Shown here in pieces: positions 45,436-55,933 of a DNA stretch of 64,000 nucleotides. The notes beneath the pieces were generated by a model. It was not told where the DNA came from and did not search any database. It saw nothing but the letters and a program-made list of their open reading frames with translations. A program made the position numbers and the translations under genes. Source of the DNA: Gemmatimonas sp. (lineage in GTDB: Bacteria; Gemmatimonadota; Gemmatimonadetes; Gemmatimonadales; Gemmatimonadaceae); contig JAABRO010000059.1 of the NCBI GenBank assembly GCA_011390885.1, forward strand, positions 107,792-171,791. The letters run 5' to 3'. The first letter of the stretch is position 1. The number at the start of each line of letters is the position of its first letter.

Positions 45436-47552
45436 TGGCCTCCCTGCAAACCGCTTCCGGGCATCCGCTCGACGGCACGCTCGCCGAGTGGGTGTGGTTG
45501 CTCCCGCTGCTCCCGCTGCTCGGCGCGCTGGTCAACGGCGCGCTCGTGCTCTGGCCGCGCCTCGTCGGCGCGCCGGACGCGTCGCTGGAGACGCGTGAGG
45601 CAGAGGTCCAGCGCCGACTCACGGGCTCGCGCCTGCTCACGACCCTCGTGGGGCCGGGCGTGCTCCTGCTCGCGTTCGGGCTGGCGCTGGGGCTGTTCGC
45701 CACCATGCGCGGCGCCGACGCGCTGACGGAGCCCTTCATCCGAAGCTACGGCAGCTGGATGCCGGCCGGCTCGCTCACGATCGACTGGGCGCTGCAGCTC
45801 GACCAGCTGTCCATGCTGATGACGCTCGTGATCACCGGCGTCGGCTTCCTGATCCACGTGTTCTCCACCGGCTACATGGCGGCGGATGCCGGCTACGCGC
45901 GCTACTTCGCGTACCTGAACCTGTTCGTCGCGATGATGCTCGTGCTGGTGCTTGGCGCGAACTACGCGGTGATGTTCGTGGGGTGGGAAGGCGTCGGCCT
46001 GGCCTCGTACCTGCTGATCGGCTTCTGGTTCAGCGAGCGCGCCAACGCCGAAGCCGGCCGCAAGGCGTTCATCGTCAATCGCATCGGCGACTTCGGCCTG
46101 CTCGTGGCGATGTTCCTGCTGTTCTCCACCACGGGCACGCTCGACTTCACGGGCGCGCACGCCGGCATGGCGATCGCCACGCCGGCGGTGCTGACCGCGG
46201 TCGCGCTGTTCCTCTTCCTGGGGTGCACGGGCAAGAGCGCGCAGCTGCCGCTGTACATCTGGCTCCCCGACGCCATGGCCGGCCCGACGCCGGTCTCGGC
46301 GCTGATCCACGCCGCGACAATGGTCACGGCGGGTGTGTACCTGGTGGCCCGGGCCGCCCCGATCTTTGCCGGCGCGCCGGAGGTGTCGCTCCTGATCGCG
46401 GTCATCGGTGCCGTCACGGCGCTCTTCGCCGCGACCATCGCGCTCCGACAGTGGGACATCAAGAAGGTGCTGGCGTACTCCACGGTCTCCCAGCTCGGCT
46501 ACATGTTCGTGGGCGTGGGCACGGGCGCCTACGCGGCGGGCGTCTTCCACCTCGTCACGCACGCGTTCTTCAAGGCGCTCCTCTTTCTCGGCGCCGGTGC
46601 CGTGATTCACGCGATGCACGGCGCGTACCACCACGCGCACGACCACACCTCCGATCCGCAGGACCTGCGGAACATGGGCGGGCTCTCGCGGTGGATGCCG
46701 CTCACATCGGGGGCGATGTGGGTCGCCACGCTGGCGATCGCCGGCGTGCCTCCGCTGGCCGGTTTCTTCTCCAAGGACGAGATCCTCGCGTCGACGTTCG
46801 CGCGCGCGCACGGCTCACCGTTGGCCGAGGCCAGTCTGCTCGGCGTGAGTGGTTCAGGGCTGCTCTATGGCGTCTATGCGATCGGCCTGGTCACGGCGCT
46901 GCTCACTGCCATCTACATGACGCGACTGATGCTGCTGGCTTTCACCGGAGCCAATCGCACGGGTGCTCCGGCCGCCGAAGCGCTGCACGAGGCGCCGTCC
47001 GTGATGACGGCGCCGATCCTGGTGCTTGCCCTGCTCACGCTGATCGGCGGCTGGCTCAACCTGCCCGCCATCCTGCCGCTCGGCCCGGCGCACCTGCTCG
47101 GCGACTGGCTCGAGCCGGTCACGGGCGCCTCCACGCGCGTGCTCGCCGGCGAGGCACACCTCGATCACGGCACGGAGATGGCGCTGATCGGCGTCGCCGT
47201 CGCCATCGCGGCCGTCGGCATCGTGATCGCGTTCCTTCGGTATCGCTCACCGGTGCGCACCGCGAGCGAGTCCGCACCGGAGCTGGGCATCGGCGCCCTC
47301 GTGCACGACGCGTATCGCGTCGATGCCGGACTCGACCGGCTGGTGGTGCGCCCGCTCGGTGCATTCTCCGCGAGTGTCCTGTGGAAGGGCCTCGATCAGC
47401 GTCTCGATCGCGCCTTCGTGTCGGGAGGGCAGGCGCTCGCGCGCGCGGCCGGCTATGCACACGACCGGCTTGGCGAAGGCGACGTCGGACGATTCGCCTG
47501 GGTGATCACGATCGGCGCGCTGGCGCTGCTCGCAGCCTTCACGGTGCGGTGA
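45435..47552 (+). CDS. nuoL: NADH-quinone oxidoreductase subunit L
   Basis: 705 aa, the distal antiporter-like proton-pumping subunit with the long lateral helix. Key blocks: MFVGWEGVGLASYLLIGFWF (Glu), LPLYIWLPDAMAGPTPVSALIHAATMVTAGVYLV, QWDIKKVLAYSTVSQLGYMFVGVG (Lys), THAFFKALLFLGAGAVIHAMHG and GVPPLAGFFSKDEIL. The C-terminal ~150 residues contain the amphipathic arm. ATG 45435 inside the nuoK stop. Confidence 0.97.
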   Translation: MASLQTASGHPLDGTLAEWVWLLPLLPLLGALVNGALVLWPRLVGAPDASLETREAEVQRRLTGSRLLTTLVGPGVLLLAFGLALGLFATMRGADALTEPFIRSYGSWMPAGSLTIDWALQLDQLSMLMTLVITGVGFLIHVFSTGYMAADAGYARYFAYLNLFVAMMLVLVLGANYAVMFVGWEGVGLASYLLIGFWFSERANAEAGRKAFIVNRIGDFGLLVAMFLLFSTTGTLDFTGAHAGMAIATPAVLTAVALFLFLGCTGKSAQLPLYIWLPDAMAGPTPVSALIHAATMVTAGVYLVARAAPIFAGAPEVSLLIAVIGAVTALFAATIALRQWDIKKVLAYSTVSQLGYMFVGVGTGAYAAGVFHLVTHAFFKALLFLGAGAVIHAMHGAYHHAHDHTSDPQDLRNMGGLSRWMPLTSGAMWVATLAIAGVPPLAGFFSKDEILASTFARAHGSPLAEASLLGVSGSGLLYGVYAIGLVTALLTAIYMTRLMLLAFTGANRTGAPAAEALHEAPSVMTAPILVLALLTLIGGWLNLPAILPLGPAHLLGDWLEPVTGASTRVLAGEAHLDHGTEMALIGVAVAIAAVGIVIAFLRYRSPVRTASESAPELGIGALVHDAYRVDAGLDRLVVRPLGAFSASVLWKGLDQRLDRAFVSGGQALARAAGYAHDRLGEGDVGRFAWVITIGALALLAAFTVR

Positions 47553-47555
47553 GCG

Positions 47556-49178
47556 ATGCGTGAATCCCTGATCTCTTTCGGCGTGCAGAGCTGGCTGCTG
47601 CCCGCACTGGTGCTCTGGCCGCTCGTCGGCGCAGCGCTCGTATGGCTCATTGGTCGTGATCGGCGGCCGGTGGCCGCGGACACGGCGCTGCCCGCGGACG
47701 CGCTCGGCGGCGGCGGGCCCGACGCCCGCACGCTGACGCTCTCCGTGCTGCTCGTGGAGGCCGCGCTCGGCCTGATGGCGTGGGGCGCCTTCGATCCCTC
47801 CGCTGCCGGCTGGCAGTTGCGCGTGGATCTGCCCTGGCTGCCCGACCTCGGGGCGCGCCTCAGCCTCGCGGTCGACGGCATTTCGCTCCCCATGCTCGTG
47901 CTCACCACGAGCCTCATGCCGCTCGCGCTCCTGGCCACCTGGCACCAGGTGACCACGCGCCTGTCCAGCTTCGGCGCCCTGCTGCTGGCGCTCACGAGCG
48001 GACTCGTGGGCGTGTTCGTGGCGCTCGACCTGCTGCTGTTCTACCTCGCCTGGGAGCTGATGCTCATTCCGATGTACTTCATCATCGGGATCTGGGGCAC
48101 GGAGCATCGCACGCGCGCCGCGATCAAGTACGTCATCCTCACCATGTTCGGGTCGCTGCTCATGCTGGCCGCGATCGCGGTGCTGTATGTGCAGGCCGGC
48201 GCCACGTCGTTCCACCTCGACGACCTGCTGCGCCTGAACATCCCGCTCGCGCCGCAGCTCTGGCTCTTCGGCGCGTTCTTCCTCGCCTTCGCGATCAAGT
48301 CCGCGCTCGTGCCGTTCCACACGTGGCTGCCGGACGCCCAGTTCGAGGCGCCGGTCATCGGCGCCGTCGTGCTCGGGCTCAAGGTCGGCACGTATGCCAT
48401 CCTGCGCTTCGCGCTGCCCCTCTTCCCGGCCGCCGCGATGCACGACACGGTGCGCACGGTGGTGCTGGCGCTCTCGGTGATCGCCATCGTGTACGGTGCG
48501 CTGGTGGCCATCGTGCAGCCCGACCTCCGGCGCGTGCTCTCCTACTCGAGCATCAGCCACCTGGGCTTCATCATGCTCGGCGCCTTCGCGCTCACGCAGC
48601 AGAGTGTGCAGGGCTCGGTGATGATCATGGTCAACCACGGCATCACCACAAGCGCCCTGTTCCTGCTGGCGGGCATCCTGAAGGAGCGCGGCGGAAGCGA
48701 CCGGCTTGACGCCTTCGGCGGCCTGGCCCGCGTGATGCCCCTCTTCGCCGTGGCGCTCATCCTCTCCATGCTGAGCACGATCGGCCTGCCCGGCACGAAC
48801 GGGTTCGTGGGCGAGTTCCTGGTGCTCATCGGCACGTACCGCGCCGAGCCGCTGCTGGCGATCGTCGCCACCTCCGGCGTGGTGTTCGCGTCGGTGTACG
48901 CCTTGCGCGCGCTGCAGCACCTGCTGTTCGCCGCCACGGACACGGCCCGTCATGGCACCATGACGGATCTCCAGGGTCGCCAGCTGGCCGTGATGACCGT
49001 CTTCGCCGTGGCCATGCTGTGGCTCGGGATCGCGCCGCAGTCGGTGTTGCGACGCATGGAGGTGGCGTCCGGCGCACTCATCGAACGGGTGCGTGGCGGT
49101 GAGACGGCGTTCGCGAACTTCGACGGTGGCGGCACCTCGGTGAACACGTCGCTGACCATCGGAGCCGTGACGCCATGA
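47556..49178 (+). CDS. nuoM: NADH-quinone oxidoreductase subunit M
   Basis: 540 aa antiporter-like pump subunit. LAWELMLIPMYFIIGIWG (Glu), FLAFAIKSALVPFHTWLPDAQFEAP (Lys), RRVLSYSSISHLGFIMLGAFA and LPGTNGFVGEFLVLIG are conserved. Three bases after nuoL; overlaps nuoN by ATGA. Confidence 0.97.
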   Translation: MRESLISFGVQSWLLPALVLWPLVGAALVWLIGRDRRPVAADTALPADALGGGGPDARTLTLSVLLVEAALGLMAWGAFDPSAAGWQLRVDLPWLPDLGARLSLAVDGISLPMLVLTTSLMPLALLATWHQVTTRLSSFGALLLALTSGLVGVFVALDLLLFYLAWELMLIPMYFIIGIWGTEHRTRAAIKYVILTMFGSLLMLAAIAVLYVQAGATSFHLDDLLRLNIPLAPQLWLFGAFFLAFAIKSALVPFHTWLPDAQFEAPVIGAVVLGLKVGTYAILRFALPLFPAAAMHDTVRTVVLALSVIAIVYGALVAIVQPDLRRVLSYSSISHLGFIMLGAFALTQQSVQGSVMIMVNHGITTSALFLLAGILKERGGSDRLDAFGGLARVMPLFAVALILSMLSTIGLPGTNGFVGEFLVLIGTYRAEPLLAIVATSGVVFASVYALRALQHLLFAATDTARHGTMTDLQGRQLAVMTVFAVAMLWLGIAPQSVLRRMEVASGALIERVRGGETAFANFDGGGTSVNTSLTIGAVTP

Positions 49179-50719
49179 CCGACTTCGCCGAACCTGGCGC
49201 GCTGCTGGGCGCGCTGCTGCCGGAGATCACGCTCCTTCTCGGCACCCTCATCCTGCTGCTGGTGGGCGCGTGGGGCGGGGAATCCTCCTCGCCAACGCGC
49301 CGCTCGGCCCGATTCGCCCTCGGCATCGTGGGCGTGACGGCGGTGGCCGTGGTGTTCGCCTGGTTGCGCGGCGACGGCTTCACCACCGACGACCGGCTCA
49401 CCGGTGATGGCTTCCGCTGGGCCATCGACCTGGTGCTGCTGCTCGGCACGGCCGGTGCGCTGGCGATCTTCGACACGGAACAGCTGCGCACGCGCGCCTA
49501 CCAGGCCGAGATCCCGGTGCTCATGCTGCTCGCGCTGAGCGGCATGATGATCATCAGTGCCTCGCGGGACCTGATGTTCACGTACATCGGCCTCGAGCTC
49601 ATGTCGATTGCCGTATACGTGCTTGCCGGCGCGAACCGCAGCTCGGCCCGCAGTGCCGAAGCCTCGATCAAGTACTTCCTGCTCGGTGCCTTCGCCTCGG
49701 GCTTCCTGCTCTACGGCATCGCGCTGCTCTACGGGGCCGTCGGGGACACGCGCCTGTCCGCGCTCGGCGCGGCGACCCCGAGCGCGATGTACCTCGTTGG
49801 CGTGGCGCTGCTGCTCGTCGGTTTCGCGTTCAAGGTGGGCGCGGTGCCGTTCCATCTCTGGACCCCCGATGTGTACGACGGGGCGCCGTCGCCGATCACG
49901 GCCTTCATGGCCGCCTGCGTGAAGGCCTCGGCGTTCGCCATGCTGCTGCGCGTCATGGCGGAGGGGATCGGACCGGCCATCGTGCACTGGCATCCGGTGG
50001 TGTGGTGGCTGGCCGCGATCACGATGGTGGTGGGCAACGTCGTCGCGCTGGCGCAGCCGAACGTGAAGCGCATGCTGGCGTACTCGAGCATCGCGCACAG
50101 CGGGTACCTGCTGGTGGCCGTGCTCGCCTACTCGCAGGAGGCGGCGGCGGCCGTTGTCTTCTACCTGCTGGCGTACACGCTCGCCACGATCGGTGCCTTC
50201 GCCGTGCTCGGTATCGTCTCCGAAGGGCGGGAGACCACGGTCACCATCGACGACCTCTCGGGTCTCTGGCATGTGCGCCCCGGTCTCGCCGTGGCGCTCT
50301 CCGTCTGCCTGCTGGCGTTCTTCGGCTTCCCGATCGCCGGCGGCGCCGGCTTCTTCGCGAAGTGGTACGTGATCCAGGCGGCGCTGGCCTCGCACACCCC
50401 GCTCACCGTGCTGGTCGTGGTGCTCGTGCTCGCCAGCGTCGTGTCGGCAGGCTACTACCTCACGGCCATCTCGGCCATGTTCAACCGCCCGCGGCCGTCG
50501 CAGCTGCCGATGCCCGTGCAAACGCCGCTGTTGTCGGGTATCGTGATGGTGGTGGCCGTCGTTGCGTTGCTGGTGCTGGGCGTGTTCCCGACCCCGGCGT
50601 CGCGACTCGCCGCCGCCGCCACGCTGCGGGCCGCGCCGCTCGCGACGCCGGTGGCAGGCACGATGACGGTGTCCGCACCGACTGTCGCCGCAACCGAGGA
50701 CGCGGGGTCGACACCCTGA
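49175..50719 (+). CDS. nuoN: NADH-quinone oxidoreductase subunit N
   Basis: 514 aa antiporter-like pump subunit, last gene of the operon. TYIGLELMSIAVYVLAG (Glu), FAFKVGAVPFHLWTPDVYDGAPSPITAFMA, VKRMLAYSSIAHSGYLLVAVLA and GFPIAGGAGFFAKWYVI. A Thr/Ala-rich tail follows the last helix. No clear terminator between it and the mutase gene 34 bp downstream. Confidence 0.97.
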   Translation: MTDFAEPGALLGALLPEITLLLGTLILLLVGAWGGESSSPTRRSARFALGIVGVTAVAVVFAWLRGDGFTTDDRLTGDGFRWAIDLVLLLGTAGALAIFDTEQLRTRAYQAEIPVLMLLALSGMMIISASRDLMFTYIGLELMSIAVYVLAGANRSSARSAEASIKYFLLGAFASGFLLYGIALLYGAVGDTRLSALGAATPSAMYLVGVALLLVGFAFKVGAVPFHLWTPDVYDGAPSPITAFMAACVKASAFAMLLRVMAEGIGPAIVHWHPVVWWLAAITMVVGNVVALAQPNVKRMLAYSSIAHSGYLLVAVLAYSQEAAAAVVFYLLAYTLATIGAFAVLGIVSEGRETTVTIDDLSGLWHVRPGLAVALSVCLLAFFGFPIAGGAGFFAKWYVIQAALASHTPLTVLVVVLVLASVVSAGYYLTAISAMFNRPRPSQLPMPVQTPLLSGIVMVVAVVALLVLGVFPTPASRLAAAATLRAAPLATPVAGTMTVSAPTVAATEDAGSTP

Positions 50720-50753
50720 TCCGCGGCGTCCTCCCTTCCCGCCAACCCGCCGC

Positions 50754-52142
50754 ATGTCCCTGAACGCCTCCATCTTCCGACAGTACGATGTGCGCGGCAT
50801 CGTGGGCCGCGACCTGACCCCCGACGTCGCCACCGCGATCGGTCGGGGGTTCGCCGCCCTCCTTACGGAACGTGGCATCGAGGGCGCCGTGGTCGTGGGG
50901 CGCGACAATCGACCGAGCGGCGATGCGTTGCGCGACGCGCTCGTGCACGGACTGACGGCCGCCGGCCGTGACGTGGTGGATATCGGGGTCGTGCCCACGC
51001 CGCTCGTGTACTGGGCGCTGCATCACGAGCCGGTCGTGGGCGGCATCCAGATCACCGGATCACACAATCCGCCCGAGTACAACGGCTTCAAGATCTGCGT
51101 CGGCACCGGGTCGTTGCACGGCGCCGGCATCCAGCGCCTGCACGCGCTCGCCGCGGCCGGCGGTGCCGACGCCCCCGCGCCGGGCACGGTGCGGCACGTC
51201 GAGGTCGTCGAGCGCTACCTCGATGACATCGTGCGGCGCACCGGGCCGCTCGCGCGCCCCATGCGGGTGGTGTACGACTGCGGCAACGGCGCCAGCGCGC
51301 TCGTGGCCCCGCAGCTCTTCGCGCGGCTCGGCGTGGAATCGACCGGGCTGTTCACCGACAGCGACGGCACGTTCCCCAATCATCACCCGGATCCCACGGT
51401 CCCGGAGAACCTCACCGACTGCATCGCCGCCGTGCAGCGCACCGGCGCGGAGATCGGCATCGCCTTCGACGGCGACGGGGACCGGATCGGCGTGGTGGAT
51501 GCCGCGGGACGCATCATCTGGGGCGATCACATCCTGATCCTGTACGCGCGCGACGTGCTCGCGCGCACGGGCACGGGGCAGCCGATCATCTTCGACGTGA
51601 AGTGCTCGCAGGCGCTCTCCGACGCCATCACGGCCGCGCAGGGCGTGCCCGTGATGTGGAAGACGGGGCACTCCCTCATCAAGGACAAGATGAAGGAGAC
51701 GCATGCCCCGCTCGCCGGCGAGATGTCGGGACACATGTTCTTCGAGGAGGGGTTCTACGGGCACGACGATGCGCTCTATGCGGCCGCGCGGCTGCTGCGC
51801 ATTCTCGCCGATGCCGACGCCCCGATCGACGCGCTGCTCGCCGACGTGCCGCACTTCGTCTCCACCCCCGAAATCCGCGTCGACACCGACGACGCGATCA
51901 AGTTCGGCATCGTGGCCGACGCGGTGGCGCACTTCCGCGCGAAGTACGACGTCATCGACGTGGACGGCGTGCGCGTGCTCTTCGGCGACGGGTGGGGGCT
52001 CATTCGTGCGTCGAACACCCAGCCGGTGCTCGTGCTGCGATTCGAGGCGCGCTCCGAGGCGCGGCTCGCCGAGATTCGCGGTGAGTTCGAAGCGTGGCTG
52101 CGCGCCCGCGGTGTGGACCCGACGCCGAGCGTGCACGGATGA
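50754..52142 (+). CDS. Phosphomannomutase / phosphoglucomutase
   Basis: 462 aa alpha-D-phosphohexomutase interconverting hexose 1- and 6-phosphates for polysaccharide precursors. Active Ser103 in ITGSHNPPEYNGFK, the Mg loop FDGDGDRIGVVD, the sugar-specificity loop GEMSGHMFFEE (GEMSGH typical of PMM/PGM dual enzymes such as AlgC), and the phosphate-binding RASNTQPVLVLRFE. It may be the last gene of the nuo transcription unit or have its own promoter; I saw none. Confidence 0.94.
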   Translation: MSLNASIFRQYDVRGIVGRDLTPDVATAIGRGFAALLTERGIEGAVVVGRDNRPSGDALRDALVHGLTAAGRDVVDIGVVPTPLVYWALHHEPVVGGIQITGSHNPPEYNGFKICVGTGSLHGAGIQRLHALAAAGGADAPAPGTVRHVEVVERYLDDIVRRTGPLARPMRVVYDCGNGASALVAPQLFARLGVESTGLFTDSDGTFPNHHPDPTVPENLTDCIAAVQRTGAEIGIAFDGDGDRIGVVDAAGRIIWGDHILILYARDVLARTGTGQPIIFDVKCSQALSDAITAAQGVPVMWKTGHSLIKDKMKETHAPLAGEMSGHMFFEEGFYGHDDALYAAARLLRILADADAPIDALLADVPHFVSTPEIRVDTDDAIKFGIVADAVAHFRAKYDVIDVDGVRVLFGDGWGLIRASNTQPVLVLRFEARSEARLAEIRGEFEAWLRARGVDPTPSVHG

Positions 52143-52169
52143 CCGTCATCCGGCGGCACCGGTGATGGT
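52142..52169 (+). terminator. Imperfect hairpin after mutase gene
   Basis: 11-bp stem with one G-T pair and one bulged T (52142-52153 with 52159-52169), immediately before the GTG start of the UPF0182 gene. It may terminate upstream transcripts or restrict translation of the next gene. Confidence 0.35.
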
Positions 52170-54713
52170 GTGCCGCGCGAGGCGCGCGTGATCCGGTCAC
52201 GGCTCACGCTCGCTGCCGCGATCGGCGTTGCGGCGCTGCTCCTGCTCGTCGGGCGTGCGCTCAGCGCCCTGCTCGTCGATCGCGCTTGGTACACCGCCAT
52301 GGGGGCGCCGGAGGTCTGGCGCGAAATGGTGCTCGCCACGCTCACCCTCAAGGGGGCGGCCTGGCTCGCCGGCAGCGCGTTCGCCTTCGCGAATCTCTGG
52401 GCGGTGCGTCGCACGATCCGCTCGATCGCCGTGCCGACGCGCGTGGCCGACCTCGAGTTCATCGAGGAGGTGCCGTCGAGGCGGCTGCTGCTCATCACGC
52501 TCGCGGCGGCGGCGGCGGTCGGCGTGGTGCTGATGGTGCCGCTCGATGACTGGACGCTGCTATCGGCGGCGTGGCGCGGTGAGCCCTTCGCGGAATACGA
52601 GGGCTACTTCCAACGGGATCTCGGCTTCTACGTATACTGGCTTCCCTTCGAGGGGGCGCTCTACACGTGGGCGCTGGTCGCGATCGTCGTGGTCACGATG
52701 CTCGTCACCCTGCTGTACACCCTCACGCGCAGCCTGCGCTTCGAGGGGCGACAACTCGTGGCGCGCGTGCATGTGCGCCGACACCTCACGGCGCTCGGCG
52801 CGCTGGTGCTGCTCCTGCTGTCGTGGAGCTACCGCCTCGACGCCTACGAACTGCTGCTGTGGGGCAGCGGCTTCGACGGGCTCTTCACCGCCGTCGACCA
52901 CCGGTACACCGCGCGCATCGACCTCACGCTCGCCGTGGCGACGTTCGCCGCGGCGCTGATCGTGCTGCGCACCGGGTGGATCGGGCAAGTGCGCGCGGCG
53001 TTCATCACGGTCACGCTGGTGCTCGTGGCCTCGCTCGCACTGCGCCAGGCCGGCCCCGAGGTGGTGCGCAACGGCGCGCTGCTCGGCACCGCCGACGAAG
53101 GCCGCGCGCGGGACTACGAGGCCACACGCGCGCTCTTCACTCGCCGGGCCTACGGCGTGGACGCCATGGCCTTCCGCGATCCGGTCAGCGAGCCGGATTC
53201 CGGCGCCACGACGCTGCCCGATGGACTCGGACGCGCCGCACTCTGGAACGCGGCGGCGCTCGCGCGGTTGGGCGGGGCGGGGGAGGTGCCGCTCTCCCCG
53301 GTCGCGCCCCCGGTGTGGCAGCGCGGGCGAAACGGCCCCGAAGCGATCGTGGTCACCCGCACCACGGCAATCGACCCCGTCTGGGACGTCCGTGTCGTGC
53401 CCGGGAGCGCCGTGAGCGAGCGCGGCGGCCCGATCATCAACCGTCACGCCGCACTGCGCGGCATCGCGCTCCCCGAACCGCTCGTCGCCCCCGGACTCGA
53501 CGGATACCGCCTCGTCGACGCCGAGCCCGCTGTCACGAGTGGCCGCGGCGCCGCCGACAGCGCGCAGCACCTCGCGCCCTTCACCGACCGGCGAATCCCG
53601 GCGGCACGTCTCACGAATCCGGGCGTGCGTCTCGCCCACGCGTGGGCGACGCGCGATGTCTCGCTCCTGCGCGACGTCGATGTCGAGGAGGCCGCCGTGG
53701 TGATGCATCGCGACGTGCGCACTCGGGTGGCGCGCCTCGTGCCACAGCTCGCGCAGGGCGGCGCCGTCACCCCCATCATGCACGCCGGTGCGCTGCTGTG
53801 GGCGATCGACGTGTACAGTGCGTCCGAGCACTATCCGCTCAGCATCCGCTTCGCGCTCGCCGGCGAGGCGCGAAGCTATTTCCGCCACGCAGCGACTGTG
53901 CTCGTCGAGGCGCGCACGGGCGCCGTGCGCATCGTGCGCACCGCGCAGCCCGATCCCATCGCGCGCACCGCCTTCTCCCTCGTGCCGGCGCTGGTGGTGA
54001 CGCCGGACGAGCTGCCGGCGACGCTGCGCGAGCAGTTGCCGATCGCGACGGACGGGGCGCTCGCCGAGCTGCGCGCGCTCACGCGGGTTGGGTCGCGGCG
54101 CACCGGCAGTACCCCGCGGTACGTGCCGGACAGCCTGCCCGGCGTGGAGCCGTTCCCGGTCGCCCTCGCCGATGATGGGGCCATCGCCTGGTCCGTGCCG
54201 GTGGTCGATGACGCGGATCAGGTCGTGGGCATCTTCGAGGCGCGCGGCGGGCTCGACCGGCGCTCCACGTGGCATGCCATGGCCGAGCCGCTCCCGCGCT
54301 GGAGCGCCCTGGCCGGTCGCCTTGGCGCGGCGCTGGACAGCGTCACGACCACGGCGGCCGGCGGCACGGATGGCCCCCTGGTGACCGGCACGACCTCGGT
54401 GCACGCGATCGGCGGGCGACCGTGGCTCATGCGGCCGGCTTACACAGCGGACGTGGACGGCCTGCACCTGGTGGCGCTGGCCGTGGCGTCCGACTCGAGC
54501 GCGCGCGCCGCCGGTTCGCTCGAGGCCCTGACCGGCGCGCGGTCGAACGCCGACCCGGGGCTGCCGTCCCCCGTGGAGCGCACCGACGGCTGGCGCACGA
54601 TGGAGGCGCGCCGGCTGTACGACGGCCTGCGTGACGCGATGCGTCGAGGGGAGTGGCTCCGCTTCGGCGCCACGCTCGACACCCTCGGTCGCGTGCTGGA
54701 CCGCACGCCGTGA
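52170..54713 (+). CDS. UPF0182-family large membrane protein
   Basis: 847 aa of the UPF0182 (COG1615) type, function unknown. The N-terminal third has about seven hydrophobic helices (near 15, 55, 112, 165, 215, 250 and 285 by eye) with the family-like EGYFQRDLGFYVYWLPFEGALYTW and SWSYRLDAYELLLWGSGFDGLFTAVDHRYTAR. The rest is a large extracytoplasmic domain ending in a Pro-free helical tail (TMEARRLYDGLRDAMRRGEWLRFGATLDTLG). GTG start; ATG is absent nearby. Sits alone between mutase and sucCD. Confidence 0.8.
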   Translation: MPREARVIRSRLTLAAAIGVAALLLLVGRALSALLVDRAWYTAMGAPEVWREMVLATLTLKGAAWLAGSAFAFANLWAVRRTIRSIAVPTRVADLEFIEEVPSRRLLLITLAAAAAVGVVLMVPLDDWTLLSAAWRGEPFAEYEGYFQRDLGFYVYWLPFEGALYTWALVAIVVVTMLVTLLYTLTRSLRFEGRQLVARVHVRRHLTALGALVLLLLSWSYRLDAYELLLWGSGFDGLFTAVDHRYTARIDLTLAVATFAAALIVLRTGWIGQVRAAFITVTLVLVASLALRQAGPEVVRNGALLGTADEGRARDYEATRALFTRRAYGVDAMAFRDPVSEPDSGATTLPDGLGRAALWNAAALARLGGAGEVPLSPVAPPVWQRGRNGPEAIVVTRTTAIDPVWDVRVVPGSAVSERGGPIINRHAALRGIALPEPLVAPGLDGYRLVDAEPAVTSGRGAADSAQHLAPFTDRRIPAARLTNPGVRLAHAWATRDVSLLRDVDVEEAAVVMHRDVRTRVARLVPQLAQGGAVTPIMHAGALLWAIDVYSASEHYPLSIRFALAGEARSYFRHAATVLVEARTGAVRIVRTAQPDPIARTAFSLVPALVVTPDELPATLREQLPIATDGALAELRALTRVGSRRTGSTPRYVPDSLPGVEPFPVALADDGAIAWSVPVVDDADQVVGIFEARGGLDRRSTWHAMAEPLPRWSALAGRLGAALDSVTTTAAGGTDGPLVTGTTSVHAIGGRPWLMRPAYTADVDGLHLVALAVASDSSARAAGSLEALTGARSNADPGLPSPVERTDGWRTMEARRLYDGLRDAMRRGEWLRFGATLDTLGRVLDRTP

Positions 54714-54719
54714 GGCGAG

Positions 54720-54749
54720 TTGCCCCCGGCGTGTGCGGCTGCGTAGCAT
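54720..54749 (+). promoter_or_regulatory. Promoter of sucCD
   Basis: TTGCCC (54720-54725), 18-bp spacer, TAGCAT (54744-54749). Leader of about 30 nt to GTG 54788. It fits the local pattern less exactly than the others. Confidence 0.4.
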
Positions 54750-54787
54750 TGAAGGCTGGTTGACACCCCCCAGACACCGGAGAACGC

Positions 54788-55933
54788 GTGGATCTGCACG
54801 AGTATCAAGCGAAGGAGTTGCTGCAGGCGGCGGGCGTGCCCGTTCCGCCCGGGCGCGTCGCGCACACCCCCGATGAAGCCGAGGCGATCGCCACCGAGTA
54901 CGGCGTGCCCGTGATGGTGAAGGCGCAGGTGCACACCGGCGGCCGCGGCAAGGCCGGCGGCGTGAAGTACTGCAAGAACGCCGGCGAGGCGCGCGAGAAG
55001 GCGCAGGCCATCCTCGGCATGGACATCAAGGGCCTCACGGTGGAGAAGGTGCTCGTCACCGTCGCCGCCGACATCGCATCGGAGGCGTACGTCGGCATCA
55101 TCGTCGATCGCGCGACCAAGAAGGCGGTGTTCATGGTCAGCGCCGCCGGCGGCATCGACATCGAGGAAGTCGCGGCGACCACGCCCGAGAAGATCCTCTA
55201 CCTGCCCGTCGATCCGCGCTACGGCCTGCTGTCGTTCGAGGCGCTCCGCATGGGCTTCTTCCTCTACAAGGACGCCAAGCTCGCCCGCAGCGCCGCGAAG
55301 ATCATGCAGCAGCTCTACACGGCGTTCATCGCCGCCGGTTGCTCGCTCGCGGAGATCAACCCGCTCGTCGTGACGCCCGCCAACGAGCTCGTGGCCGTCG
55401 ACGGCAAGATGGTCATCGACGACAACGAACTCGATCGCCGCCCCGACATCGCGGCGCTGCGCGACGAGTCGTCGGAAGCGCCGAGCGAAGTGGACGCGCG
55501 CAAGGCCAACCTCACGTTCATCAAGCTCGACGGCGACGTCGGCTGCGTGGTCAACGGCGCCGGCCTGGCCATGGCCACGATGGACCTGGTCAAGTTCTAC
55601 GGCGGCGAGCCGGCGAACTTCCTCGACATCGGCGGCTCGTCCAACCCGGAGAAGGTGGTGAACGCGCTGCGCATCATCACCGCCGACCCGAACGTGAAGT
55701 GCATCCTGTTCAACATCTTCGGCGGCATCACGCGCACCGATGACGTGGCCAACGGCATCGTCACCGCCACGAAGCAGAACCCGCTCACCGTGCCCATCGT
55801 GATTCGCCTCACCGGCACCAACGAAGAGATTGCGATGGAGATCCTCAAGGCCAACGGCTTCTCGGCGTCGTCGGACATGGACGAAGCCGTGCAGCGCGCC
55901 GTCGCGCTGGCGAAGGGAGGGGCGGCCGCATGA
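54788..55933 (+). CDS. sucC: Succinyl-CoA synthetase beta subunit
   Basis: 381 aa ATP-grasp subunit making ATP/GTP from succinyl-CoA in the TCA cycle. It begins [21 protein letters not shown], with [19 protein letters not shown] (nucleotide binding), [21 protein letters not shown] (Mg ligands), [28 protein letters not shown] and [21 protein letters not shown] start; overlaps sucD by four bases. Confidence 0.97.
   Translation: MDLHEYQAKELLQAAGVPVPPGRVAHTPDEAEAIATEYGVPVMVKAQVHTGGRGKAGGVKYCKNAGEAREKAQAILGMDIKGLTVEKVLVTVAADIASEAYVGIIVDRATKKAVFMVSAAGGIDIEEVAATTPEKILYLPVDPRYGLLSFEALRMGFFLYKDAKLARSAAKIMQQLYTAFIAAGCSLAEINPLVVTPANELVAVDGKMVIDDNELDRRPDIAALRDESSEAPSEVDARKANLTFIKLDGDVGCVVNGAGLAMATMDLVKFYGGEPANFLDIGGSSNPEKVVNALRIITADPNVKCILFNIFGGITRTDDVANGIVTATKQNPLTVPIVIRLTGTNEEIAMEILKANGFSASSDMDEAVQRAVALAKGGAAA

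Noticed and set aside
45435..50719. nuoL/M/N as Mrp-type antiporter genes
   Set aside because: They are the last three genes of a continuous nuoA-N operon, with complex I subunit lengths and motifs.
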